From Sepiola atlantica (lineage: Eukaryota; Mollusca; Cephalopoda; Sepiida; Sepiolidae), in assembly GCA_963556195.1 (NCBI GenBank), contig OY744519.1, forward strand, positions 31,677,408 to 31,741,407: a DNA stretch of 64,000 nt. The letters run 5' to 3'. Positions within the stretch are counted from its first letter, which is position 1, and each line of letters begins with the position of its first letter. The notes below the pieces were generated by a model. It saw only the letters and a list, made by a program, of their open reading frames with translations. It ran no database searches and had not been told where the DNA came from. Made by a program: the position numbers and the translations under genes. Below, one piece after another: positions 1 to 10,979 of the stretch.

Positions 1-440
1 CTCTGTACAGCTGCAATACAACGAATCCATAAAATGGCGTCTTGTGCGTCGTCGTATTACTACCAGTCATTAATCTTAACCTATCCCAAATCTGCGCCGA
101 GGCGTGTCGGTCATTTAAATAGGAACCTATGCACTTTGTACAATTCTGACATCTTCTACGGGCTGAGAAAAAAAATTGTTTTCTTTTTACACCTTTTGAA
201 GAGTTTCTTCTTTTTCTTTCTTTTTTTCTGAATTCGTAAATTGCGTGTCTTACGTTAATCGTCTACAGAAATACGATATTAAGTTGGATTTTTTATTTTT
301 TATTTTACAGACGCGTCTTCGTCTGATAGGATAGTTTAAATTGAGACAACGGTGATGTAATCTCTCTATATACATACCAAATACAAAAGTTTACATTCAT
401 GTGGTCTAGTTTACGTAGCGGAAATCGGGGGGGGGGGGGC
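1..440. other. AT-rich flank, no gene seen
   Basis: No ORF here resembles a known family. The stretch is AT-rich with T-runs. It ends in an uninterrupted run of 13 G at 427-439, directly outside the inverted-repeat element that follows. Confidence 0.5.
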
Positions 441-445
441 ATATA

Positions 446-940
446 CAAAAAATAACTTTTACTAAACGCAAGAAAATTTATTTTTTACCGACCTGCATAG
501 TTCTGCAACTGCTTTAAAGTTTGTTTTTTAATTTCAATATAAAATTTCGTCGATATCATATTTGAAACAGTTTCGGTGACCATAAAAATCAAATATGGCC
601 GATTCATGTGTTTGTTGTTGGTGTTTCATTTCTTTAAAATATTTTTTAAATGACTTACCTTACCAATAACCCTAAGTCCGACTGGTACTACCCTCACCCG
701 GACTTAGGTTTAATGGTAGAGTAAGACTCTTTTTTTTTATTATTATATTTTAAACCTAAAGTTAGCGACCATCTCCGAACAAAATCGCCTGCAATTGTTT
801 TTACTCGTGCTTGACTAATTAAAATGCCAATAATAAATGCAAATATAATAAATATTACAATTAGTTTCTACACTTTAAAATTTATGCAGGTCGCTAGAAA
901 ATAAAATTTTCTTGTGTTTGGTAAAAGTTAAAAATAAACG
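446..940. mobile_element. Foldback/MITE-like inverted repeat
   Basis: The arm at about 446-519 matches the reverse complement of about 870-940 over roughly 70 bp; both contain a GACCTGCAT core and an AAGAAAATTT block. A perfect 10-bp hairpin (671-680 with 699-708, CCTAAGTCCG) lies almost exactly at the centre. No coding capacity is visible. The structure fits a non-autonomous inverted-repeat element. I could not identify a target-site duplication, so the superfamily is unknown. Confidence 0.55.
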
Positions 941-1149
941 TCTGTTAATTGTTTATAAACTGGACTTGTGGTTTTGCTTGGAAGTAGAATTCCTTTGTTG
1001 CAGCGGTGACTGAATCGAACAACAAACTTGTACCAGACACAACGAGTGGGGAGATCGCGGTCAGTGCAGGGAACGCACTCATACATGTCTATAACTATAT
1101 TGAATGAATGCCCAAAAGTTGTACGTCCGCCGTTTTTTCCGTTTTACTG

Positions 1150-1695
1150 CTTCTCACACTTGAGGCTGTTCTCTATCTCTGCAAATCTACTATCAAACCA
1201 TGTATGGAGTACTGTTGTCATATTTGGGCTGGTGAATCTCTGTCCCATTTGAGGGTTCTTGATAAGGTGCAGAAACGTATCTGTAATTTGATTGACCCTA
1301 TCTTTTCTTCTTCTTTTCACCCTCTCTCTCACAGACGTGATGTTGCTAGTCTCAGTCTTTTCTATAAATACTATTATGGCATGTGTTCTTCAGAATTATG
1401 TGATTTATTCCCCGCTTCTTTTGTTCCAGCTCGTTTGACTCGTTCGTCTAGTGGTCTCCATCAATTTGCTGTTTTGATACCTCATTGTAATACAACTTTC
1501 TATTCCAGTAGCTTCTTTCGTAAAATCGCAGACTTGTGGAACTCTCTTCCTGCTGACTGTTTTCCTCCTATCTATAACCTTGGTCTTTTCAAGACTAAGG
1601 CCAATAGGCATCTCCTGTCTTTGCGATAACCATATTTGTTCTTGATAGCTCCTTACATCAAGTGGCTTCATGCCTTGTTTGGAGCGATTTCCATA
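1150..1695 (+). pseudogene. LINE 3' fragment, family B (RT C-terminus plus 3' UTR)
   Basis: The reading frame at about 1170-1629 encodes the C-terminal region after the reverse transcriptase, with the blocks [39 protein letters not shown] and LWNSLPADCFPP. It aligns along its length with the C-terminus of the intact LINE at 18047-20956 but is clearly another subfamily ([10 protein letters not shown] against [10 protein letters not shown]). The frame upstream of about 1160 is unrelated, as in ordinary 5' truncation. The short 3' UTR contains CTCCTTACATCAAGTGGC and ends in an A-rich tail near 1695. Related fragments lie at 11.7 kb and 57.2 kb. Confidence 0.8.
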
Positions 1696-1699
1696 AAAA

Positions 1700-2020
1700 A
1701 AATTAAACTAAAATAAAATTTAATATCACCACAATATTTAATGCTAAGTAATATTAAGATGTCGTAAGAAAACGTCACAAGGAAACTTTAAACTTTAAAA
1801 AAAACGACTTGAATGATGCTGCGTTGACCTAAATGTTCAACCGGTGAAACTGAAAATGTTTCACTGCTTTCAAACAGACAACAGACGTATCATTATTTAA
1901 ATCATTTAAACACGCGTCCAACCGGATTTCAATAATATATAGTAAGAAAAATACGTCCCTTGTTTAAACTAGAACTGATAATTTAATATAGACAAATAAT
2001 TTAAATAAATATATGAATAT
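1700..2020. other. No feature seen
   Basis: AT-rich DNA without a recognisable gene or repeat match elsewhere in the window, running into the TA microsatellite. Confidence 0.4.
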
Positions 2021-2424
<404 letters not shown>

Positions 2425-2517
2425 AATAAAGAGGTGTACTAAAAGCGAACTTTTAGGAAAGGTAAACCCCTATTGTGAAGAGTATACAGCTCAATATCCA
2501 GGATAGAGCAGGTAGAA
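2425..2517 (+). repeat. Left-end-specific segment of the GIY-YIG element
   Basis: About 90 bp (AAAGAGGTGTACTAAAAGCG through GAGCAGGTAGAA) sits directly outside the left inverted repeat and is repeated almost unchanged at 5658-5747, again directly outside a copy of that repeat. It is missing outside the right-hand inverted repeats at 5385 and 6838, where microsatellite starts at once. The element is therefore asymmetric, with this block as a left-only terminal piece. Confidence 0.75.
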
Positions 2518-2619
2518 ATGAAGGAGAATGGAAAGGAATTAGAGAAAGCAAAAGCCAAATCAAAATTCAATTCAAAAGTTCAAAGCAAGGTATATTCCGC
2601 AAAAAGGCAATTTATTCAA
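2518..2619 (+). repeat. Left 102-bp terminal inverted repeat
   Basis: Identical base for base to the reverse complement of 5284-5385. It opens with an ATG and reads [20 protein letters not shown] onward. Here that frame runs only 57 codons, to a stop at about 2688. Confidence 0.9.
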
Positions 2620-4704
2620 GTTAAATTTTCCTTAAGCCAGGCTTTTCAAAGATCAAAATCTTATCATCAGAGGAAGTCGCTGGGATAGATAAGTTGGCAA
2701 TGGCCAAGATTTAAAATTTGAAAAAATGAAATAAAAGTTGTAGGGAAAGAAACGCAGGGCAAAACTGTGCCAGGGTGCAAGCAAATGTCCGATTGCCAAA
2801 AAGTCCGGTGTCGAAGAGTCCAGCGGAGAGAATAAGATGTAGATAGGTAGGTCGTTAAAAGCACGAGAAGTAATGAGAGATTTTTCAAAGTTAAATTCCA
2901 AGAAGCCAACAACTTCAGGTACGGCGAAAATAGAAAATCCAAAAAGGGTAAAAAGTCCAATAAGAGGTATATTCGATGATGCAGGCAGGCGTCAGAGGAG
3001 ATTAAGATGGAAAATATTCGCCATTAAAGATACTTCCCGGGCAGAGATGACAAAGGAAAGTGTTTTAAAGTGGGAAAAAGGGGCAGCGAGAATATTTAAA
3101 GCCTGCCCAGTTGAGAAAGCCGGCTATAAATGAAGAAAAGCAAAGACAGTGAAAACAAGAATATAATATGCGAACAGTGGGCAAGGGAGGAAACGGGTAA
3201 TGGGGTGTGTGGGAGGAGAAAGGGACGGGTACGAGGAAAGAGAGGGGGGAGAAAGGGAGCGTTGCGGTGAAGGAATGCGGATAAAACTAAGAGTGTGAAA
3301 GTGGGGGGGTGAAACATAAAGTTGAAATTGGAAGTTAGCGCGAATTAGGATTCAACTAGAAAAGGGGAAGAAAGGAGTGGGGGTAAGTTAACGAATGTTA
3401 GGATAAGGGGTTAAAATATCAGAGTAAGTATAAGAACAGAGTTCGGGGTTTAGATGTTTAATCAAATGACCTTAGATATAAACAATGAGGCAAAATATAT
3501 AAGAAGGGTAGGACTAGAAAAATGAGTTAAAAATTAAAAGAATAAAGATAAAAAATAAAGATAAAAATAGTATAAAAAGTAGAAATAAGAAAATAAAAGA
3601 ATAAAGAATGAAAAATAGATAATAAGATTAGTCTTAAGCTCGCAGGGAAAATTAAGGATTGACCGAAAGAATAAAAAATAAAAATAAAATAAATAAAAAA
3701 AATAAAATAAAAAAATAAAAAAATAATAAAAATAAGATACTAATAATAGAATGAGGGAAAAGTCGATAAGATTGGAGCTCAAGAAAGAAAATTAGAATAA
3801 GGAAAAAGAAAAAGGAAAACAAGACCTCGAGAGTATATCCGGAATGGGAATCTCCAAGGTGGAAAAAATTATGGGTTGAAGTAAATAAGCAGTTACGGGA
3901 TGCTAGTTCAAATAGATATGGGAAAATATAAACATTGAAATTTTATTCAAAAAAGTTATATGGAGGTTAATTAAGAAAATTGTTAAATAGGTTAGTGAAG
4001 GCCGGAAGAAGTAAGAGATATATAAGGTTAAAGAAGTGACAAAGGATTAAGCCAGAGGGAGAGTGGAGATCGCAGTTAAAAGTAAATACTATGGGGGTTA
4101 AAAGATGTAGAGCGAGGGCGGGTTGGGGGTTGAGTAGTTTGAGAGAGATGTGCGAAGGGCTAGGTAAAACAAGGGGGGAATAATCGAGGCTATTAAAAGA
4201 GTGAGAAGAATTATTTAGAAGTAAAAACAGGAGGGGAAGAATAATTAGAGTGCACAGTGGAAACAGTAAGGAGTTCGATATCGAGGTGTGCAAAGGGGAT
4301 ATGGAGTAGAAAAGGCTAATCAACAAGTAAATAAAAGGGCTAGGATATAATATGAATAGAGTGGGTTAGTTATCACGTTGAAAGGGAAAAGAATGAAGAA
4401 TGGAAGTGTTGAAGGGAAGCGGACGAATGCATTAAAAGAAGTTAAACGGGAAAGAAAATGGAAAGCCAAATAAAGTTATACAGTTAAGGAGGTTAAGTGG
4501 AAAGATTTAGGGGGTAATGGAAGAAAGGTGTTAAAACTAAGGGAAATGTGAAGCTAACGGAGTTTATGGGTAATTTTATTAAGTTAAGAGAAGGTTAAAG
4601 GATGAGGGAGACATAAGTAGAGACCATAGAACAACAGGAATTAGAACTATCAGAAAGGGGATTCGAGATGTAAGGAGGGAAAATCCGAGATGAAGGGAGG
4701 GTAT

Positions 4705-5385
4705 TTAATCAAATGGGGGAGGGGTGTCTGGGGGATTATTATGGTTGCTATACCTGAATTTACGTTTATGCCTGCAACTGGAGATAAGTTCATTCTTAGA
4801 ATTAATAATATTTTTAGATTTAGTAGCAGTAGCTATCATAAAGGTTTCCAGAGTACAAAGTTGGCAATGGGATGCTCCAGGGGTATATGATTTGGACTTT
4901 TTAAGTATTGACCAGTGAAGTGCATAGGGAGTATTTTTAAGATTGAGGTTTCTAATTAGATTGGAAAGTGAAGTGCCTGTGCTGTTATCGCTGCTATTTT
5001 TAAAGGAATATATATGGTTAGAGATCCGGGTCTTAATGGGGAAAGAGGACGCCCCAATATATGTGTGTATCTTGAAGGGTGGTGCTATAGTTGCATTGAG
5101 ATTGCTAATGGCATTAGAAGAGATTTGGGTTTGGAGATCCAAGTTATGCGAGGAAAGTTGTTTGGAGAAGTGGGGTAGAGCGGATATGGGGGAAATGTGA
5201 GTTGGCCCATAAGCACTATCTATTATTGGGGGTGCTTGGTTAGAGGTATGGCTGTATAAGCGGGAGTTTAGAGTAGAAGCGGATTGAATAAATTGCCTTT
5301 TTGCGGAATATACCTTGCTTTGAACTTTTGAATTGAATTTTGATTTGGCTTTTGCTTTCTCTAATTCCTTTCCATTCTCCTTCAT
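4705..5385 (-). CDS. GIY-YIG-like endonuclease domain protein (226 aa) of the TIR element
   Basis: Residues 1-34 are a lysine-rich basic leader encoded inside the TIR. Residues 35-104 are Ser/Asn-rich and of low complexity. Residues 105-210 resemble the GIY-YIG-like domain found in metazoan selfish elements: TYIG at 108-111, then R120 and H124 in the R-x3-H spacing, [11 protein letters not shown] at 157-167, CQLC at 174-177 followed by E180 as candidate metal-binding Glu, KNEL at 197-200 and SCRH at 203-206. The two Cys pairs and the His could bind zinc. The family assignment rests on motif spacing recalled from Penelope-like and related elements. The first GIY strand is not clear, and the open frame suggests recent activity or recent death. 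The start at 5385 is the first ATG and lies at the element boundary. Confidence 0.6.
   Translation of the reverse strand: MKENGKELEKAKAKSKFNSKVQSKVYSAKRQFIQSASTLNSRLYSHTSNQAPPIIDSAYGPTHISPISALPHFSKQLSSHNLDLQTQISSNAISNLNATIAPPFKIHTYIGASSFPIKTRISNHIYSFKNSSDNSTGTSLSNLIRNLNLKNTPYALHWSILKKSKSYTPGASHCQLCTLETFMIATATKSKNIINSKNELISSCRHKRKFRYSNHNNPPDTPPPFD
5284..5385 (-). repeat. Right 102-bp terminal inverted repeat
   Basis: Perfect reverse complement of 2518-2619. It carries the start codon and first 34 codons of the GIY-YIG ORF, and is followed immediately by TA microsatellite. Confidence 0.9.
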
Positions 5386-5389
5386 TTAT

Positions 5390-5422
5390 ATATATGAATA
5401 TATATATATGAATATATATATA

Positions 5423-5464
<42 letters not shown>

Positions 5465-5657
5465 TATATATATATATGAATATATATATATATATATATA
5501 TGAATATATATATATATGAATATATATATATGAATATATATATGAATATATATATATATGAATATATATATGAATATATATATGAATATATATATATATA
5601 TATGAATATATATATATATGGAGATATATATATATGAATATATATATATATGAATAT
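5390..5657. repeat. (TA)n / GAATATAT microsatellite
   Basis: TA dinucleotides interrupted by GAATATAT motifs, separating the GIY-YIG element from its palindromic relative. Confidence 0.95.
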
Positions 5658-5747
5658 AAAGAGGTGTACTAAAAGCGAACTTTTAGGAAAGGTAAAACCC
5701 TATTGTGAAGAGTATACAGCTCAATATCCAGGATAGAGCAGGTAGAA
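5658..5747 (+). repeat. Second copy of the left-end-specific segment
   Basis: Near-identical to 2425-2517 and in the same orientation. It lies directly before the palindrome, which makes the palindrome's left side a true left element end. Confidence 0.75.
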
Positions 5748-6838
5748 ATGAAGGAGAATGGAAAGGAATTAGAGAAAGCAAAAGCCAAATCAAAATTCAA
5801 TTCAAAAGTTCAAAGCAAGGTATATTCCGCAAAAAGGCAATTTATTCAAGTTAAATTTTCCTTAAGCCAGGCTTTTCCAAGATCAAAATCTTATCATCAG
5901 AGGAAGTCTCTGGGATAGATAAGTTGGCATTGGCCAAGATTTAAAATTTGAAAAAATGAAATAAAATAAAAGTTGTAGGGAAAGAAACGTAGGGCAAAAC
6001 TGTGCCAGGGTGCAAGCAAATGTCCGATTGCCAAAAAGTCCGGTGTCGAAGAGTCCAGCAGAGAGAATACGATGTAGATAGGTAGGTCGTTAGAGGTACG
6101 AGAAGTAATGAGAGAAGTTTCAAAGTTAAATTCCAAGAAGCCACAACTTCAGGTACGGCGAAAATAGAAAATCCAAAAAGGGTAAAAAGTCCAATAAGAA
6201 GTACATTCGATGATGCAGGCAGGCGTCAGAGGAGATTAAGATGTAAAATATTCGCCATTAAAGAAACTTCCCGGGCAGAGATGACAAAGGAAAGTGCTTT
6301 GTCATCTCTGCCCGGGAAGTTTCTTTAATGGCGAATATTTTACATCTTAATCTCCTCTGACGCCTGCCTGCATCATCGAATGTACTTCTTATTGGACTTT
6401 TTACCCTTTTTGGATTTTCTATTTTCGCCGTACCTGAAGTTGTGGCTTCTTGGAATTTAACTTTGAAACTTCTCTCATTACTTCTCGTGCCTCTAACGAC
6501 CTACCTATCTACATCGTATTCTCTCTGCTGGACTCTTCGACACCGGACTTTTTGGCAATCGGACATTTGCTTGCACCCTGGCACAGTTTTGCCCTACGTT
6601 TCTTTCCCTACAACTTTTATTTTATTTCATTTTTTCAAATTTTAAATCTTGGCCAATGCCAACTTATCTATCCCAGCGACTTCCTCTGATGATAAGATTT
6701 TGATCTTGGAAAAGCCTGGCTTAAGGAAAATTTAACTTGAATAAATTGCCTTTTTGCGGAATATACCTTGCTTTGAACTTTTGAATTGAATTTTGATTTG
6801 GCTTTTGCTTTCTCTAATTCCTTTCCATTCTCCTTCAT
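5748..6838. mobile_element. 1.09-kb near-perfect palindrome made from the GIY-YIG element's left end
   Basis: The left arm (5748-6289) is a close copy of 2518-3060. The right arm (6297-6838) is its reverse complement, with a 7-bp spacer at 6290-6296. The arms differ at only a few positions: the translations of the two arms over 79 codons differ at two residues. A 67-codon ORF is identical in the two arms (5941-6144 minus, 6442-6645 plus), but its conservation only reflects arm identity. This is a foldback derivative of the full element with the right end and interior missing. Confidence 0.8.
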
Positions 6839-7568
6839 ATATATGAATATATATATATATATGAATTCACATATATATATATATGAATATATATATATAT
6901 ATATTAACATATATATGAATATATGTATGAATATATATATATATATATATATATAAATATATATATATGAATATATATATGAATATATATATGAATATAT
7001 ATATATATGAATATATATATATATATATATATGAATATATATATATGAATATATATATGAATATATATATGAATATATATATATATGAATATATATATAT
7101 AGATATATATATATATGAATATATATATATAGAGAGAGATATATATATATATGAATATATATATATACATATATGAATATATATATATATGAATATATAT
7201 ATATATATGAATATATATATATATATATGAATATATATATATATATATATAAATATATATATATATGAATATATATATGAATATATATATATATATATAT
7301 GAATATATATATATATATATATATGAATATATATATATATGAATATATATATATGAATATATATATGAATATATATATATATGAATACATATATGAATAT
7401 ATATATATATGAATATATATATATGAATATATATATATATGTGAATATATATATATATGAATATATATATATATGAATATATATATATATGAATATATAT
7501 ATATATGAATATATATATGAATATATATATATATGAATATATATATATATATAAATAGTTATATATCA

Positions 7569-7602
<34 letters not shown>

Positions 7603-7762
7603 GAATATATATATATGAATATATATATATGTATATATATATGAATATATATATATGTATATATATATGAATATATACATATGAATATATATATATGAAT
7701 ATATATATATGAATATATATATATGAATATATATATATGAATATATATATATATGAATATAA

Positions 7763-7815
<53 letters not shown>
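6839..7815. repeat. Long (TA)n / GAATATATAT microsatellite
   Basis: Nearly 1 kb of TA dinucleotides regularly broken by GAATA. Long Ile/Tyr/Ser ORFs in both directions here are artefacts of the repeat. Confidence 0.95.
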
Positions 7816-7817
<2 letters not shown>

Positions 7818-7944
7818 ACATTCAATAAATTTCTGAATAGAGATTAAAATAACATTACCTTATCAAAATGGGAACAGATGAAAAAAACTTATATAAAAGG
7901 GGAAAATGTCCAACGTTAATAACATTTCAGGAATGTAACAACAT

Positions 7945-9914
7945 ATATTAAGTAATAGTTAACAAATATGAAATAATAGTCAACAAATATTAAATAATAG
8001 TCAACAAATATTAAATAATAGTCAACAAATATTAAATAATAGTCAACAAATATTAAATAATAGTTAACAAATATTAAATAATAGTCAACAAATATTAAAT
8101 AATAGTCTACAGATATTAAATTATAGTTAACAAATATTAAATAATAGTTAACAAATATTAAATAATAGTCAACAAATATTAATTAATAGTTAACAAATAT
8201 TAAATGATAGTCAACAAATATTAAATAATAGTCAACAATATTAAATAATAGTTAACAAATATTAAATAGTAGTCAACAAATATTAAATAATAGTCAACAA
8301 ATATTAAACATGAGTTAACAAATATTAAATAATAGTTAACAAATATTAAATAATAGTTAACAAATATTAAATAATAGTCAACAGATATTAAGTAATAGTC
8401 AACAAATATTAAATAATAGTTAACAAATATTAAATAATAGTTAACAAATATTAAATAATAGTCAACAAATATTAAATAATAGTTAACAAATATTAAATAA
8501 TAGTCAACAAATATTAAATAATAGTCAACAAATATTAAATAATAGTCAACAAATATTAAATATGAGTTAACAAATATTAAATAATAGTTAACAAATATTA
8601 AATAATAGTTAACAAATATTAAATAATAGTCAACAAATATTAAATATGAGTTAACAAATATTAAATAATAGTTAACAAATATTAAATAATAGTTAACAAA
8701 TATTAAATAATAGTCAACAAATATTAAATATGAGTTAACAAATATTAAATAATAGTTAACAAATATTAAATAATAGTCAACAAATATTAAATAATAGTCA
8801 ACACATATTAAATAATAGTTAACAAATATTAAATAATAGTCAACAAATATTAAATAATAGTCAACAAATATTAAATAATAGTCAACAAATATTAAATAAT
8901 AGTTAACAAATATTAAATAATAGTCAACAAATATTAAATAATAGTCAACAAATATTAAATAATAGTCAACAAATATTAAATAATAGTCAACAAATATTAA
9001 ATAATAGTCAACAAATATTAAATAATAGTCAACAAATATTAAATAATAGTTAACAAATATTAAATAATAGTCAACAAATATTAAATAATAGTCAGCAAAT
9101 ATTAAATAATAGTTAACAAATATTAAATAATAGTTAACAAATATTAAATAATAGTTAACAAATATTAAATATTAGTTAACAAATATTAAATAATAGTTAA
9201 CAAATATTAAATAATAGTCAACAAATATTAAATAATAGTCAACACATATTAAATAATAGTCAACAAATATTAAATATAAGTTAACAAATATTAAATAATA
9301 GTTAACAAATATTAAATAATAGTTAACAAATATTAAATAATAGTCAACAAATATTAAATATGAGTTAACAAATATTAAATAATAGTTAACAAATATTAAA
9401 TAATAGTTAACAAATATTAAATAATAGTCAACAAATATTAAATATGAGTTAACAAATATTAAATAATAGTTAACAAATATTAAATAATAGTCAACAAATA
9501 TTAAATAATAGTCAACACATATTAAATAATAGTTAACAAATATTAAATAATAGTCAACAAATATTAAATAATAGTCAACAAATATTAAATAATAGTCAAC
9601 ACATATTAAATAATAGTTAACAAATATTAAATAATAGTCAACAAATATTAAATAATAGTCAACAAATACTAAATGATAGTTAACAAATATTAAATAATAG
9701 TCAACAAATATTAAATAATAGTCAACAAATATTAAATAATAGTCAACAAATATTAAATAATAGTTAACAAATATTAAATAATAGTCAACAAATATTAAAT
9801 AATAGTCAGCAAATATTAAATAATAGTTAACAAATATTAAATAATAGTTAACAAATATTAAATAATAGTTAACAAATATTAAATATTAGTTAACAAATAT
9901 TAAATAATAGTTAA
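7945..9914. repeat. 21-bp satellite array with 714-bp higher-order period
   Basis: About 93 copies of a 21-bp unit (AACAAATATTAAATAATAGTC, here split as AACAAATATTAAATAATAGT plus C). Units vary mainly at one C/T position and by TATGAG, CACATA, CAGC and ATTAGT variants. The variants recur at exactly 714 bp (34 units): TATGAG/TATAAG at 8561, 8645, 8729 and 9275, 9359, 9443; ACACAT at 8801 and 9515; GTCAGC at 9091 and 9805; ATTAGT at 9171 and 9885. An inner 84-bp (4-unit) periodicity is also visible. Confidence 0.95.
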
Positions 9915-10002
9915 CTAACAAAAGAAAAATAGAAAAGCAAATAATAATTAATTAATAAAATGCCCCCTTTCGAAACCAATATGCAAATATCTGGAAGTTT
10001 CA

Positions 10003-10293
10003 TCAGATGTCTTGCAGGCTCAGTGCGTTTCCACAGATAGTGGTGGTGGAAAGGCGCTCATAAAGCCACGTCAATTTACAATGGTCCATGATGTAGCGCA
10101 TCATTAACAAACCAAGTCTGTTGAGGAAGTCGCGCGTGGCGGGGCCTATCGCTCCACTCGTCTCCACGGCGATTGATTGAAACACAAATCTGTCAAGAAG
10201 GTCAGTATATTTTGATTGCTTGCAGTTCTCTGCTGACGCTGCTACATGTCCAGGGTTTGTTGCCGATTCTGTCACTGACGAGGGCACAACCAT
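10003..10293 (-). pseudogene. C-terminal fragment of a retroelement RT protein
   Basis: The 96-codon frame contains KYTDLLDRFVFQSIAVETSG, then IGPATRDFLNRLG, and ends with GNALSLQDI. This arrangement is familiar from the extreme C-termini of RT-containing proteins in invertebrate genomes. Only the tail survives and no RT motif is present. The identification is from memory of the family pattern, so the clade is uncertain. Confidence 0.5.
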
Positions 10294-10439
10294 TAAAGTA
10301 ATTATGTAAATTCTTCAAGTTTTTTAGGTCCAGTATCTAGTGACAACGTTCGCATTGTTTTACAAAAGAAGAATCCACGAAATTATTTTTGTTTGTTTGT
10401 TTGTTTTTTAAATAACATATACAGAGTAGAAAATCAACT

Positions 10440-10883
10440 ATGAACATTAGACAAAAAGTGTTCAATAAATACAGCATACCTGTTATGACATATGGTAGCA
10501 AAACATGGGCACCTAATAATGCAGTGATAGAAAAGCTAAGACTGGCACAACGCAAAATGGAACGCATTATGCTCGGCATCGGCATCAGTTTACGTGAAAG
10601 AAAAAGAAACACCTGGATCAGACAGCAAACTGGAGTAAATGATATCATCACCACCATACGAACGGCAAGACATAGATGGGCAGGTCACTATTCGAGATAT
10701 ACAGACAACATGTGGACATTGACCCCAGGGCAACAGAAAAGACCTAGAGGAAGGCTAAACCCCTGGTGGAGAGACGACCTCGACAGCCAACTGGGTCCTA
10801 TTTGGCCATATCTAGCCAGGGTAAAACAAGGTGAAAAGAAATCAGAGAGTGGTTCCTTCCCCAGAAGTGATCAAGAACCATGA
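10440..10883 (+). pseudogene. RTE-type LINE, C-terminal fragment
   Basis: The 147-codon frame reads KVFNKYSIPVMTYGSKTW, then KLRLAQRKMERIMLGI, then WIRQQTGVNDI and HRWAGHYSRY. These are the conserved post-RT blocks of RTE-type LINEs (VMTYGAETW, AQRAMERAMLG, WAGHVAR in consensus). A (GAT/ATG)n tail follows at about 10883-10915, as expected at an RTE 3' end. The RT core is absent, so this is a 5'-truncated copy. Confidence 0.8.
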
Positions 10884-10915
10884 TCATGATGATGATGATG
10901 ATGATGATGATGATG
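10883..10915 (+). repeat. (GAT)n tail of the RTE LINE
   Basis: Ten or so trinucleotide repeats directly follow the RTE C-terminus. Short simple-repeat 3' tails are typical of RTE insertions. Confidence 0.8.
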
Positions 10916-10979
10916 CAGAGTTTGGTATGTACGACCTTGTTCAATCAGCAGCAACATCCCCTAAAGTCCAAACCTTCCT

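Larger units (their letters stand above)
2518..5385 (-). mobile_element. TIR-flanked element encoding a GIY-YIG-like protein
   Basis: A 2.87-kb unit bounded by perfect 102-bp inverted repeats (2518-2619 and 5284-5385). The plus strand inside is strongly purine-rich. The only recognisable coding region is the minus-strand ORF at 4705-5385, which begins inside the right TIR. Minus-strand ORFs at 3534-3782 and 3967-4326 are low-complexity (F/Y/L/S-rich) and look like products of strand bias. No RT, DDE, tyrosine recombinase or helicase motif is visible, so this copy is either deleted or depends on other machinery. TA microsatellite flanks it outside the left-specific block and directly at the right end. 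Confidence 0.7.

Noticed and set aside
3534..4326. Minus-strand ORFs of 82 and 119 codons inside the GIY-YIG element
   Set aside because: Composition follows the strand's pyrimidine bias. No motif, and no continuity with the GIY-YIG frame.
6668..7825. Long Tyr/Ile-rich ORFs of 240 and 305 codons
   Set aside because: They are translations of the TA/GAATA microsatellite. Similar frames are open on both strands.
7945..9914. CRISPR-like array of short direct repeats
   Set aside because: There are no unique spacers; units are contiguous 21-bp satellite copies in an animal genome.
10883..10915. ATG-repeat as a regulatory microsatellite
   Set aside because: It directly follows the RTE C-terminus and is best explained as the LINE's own 3' tail.
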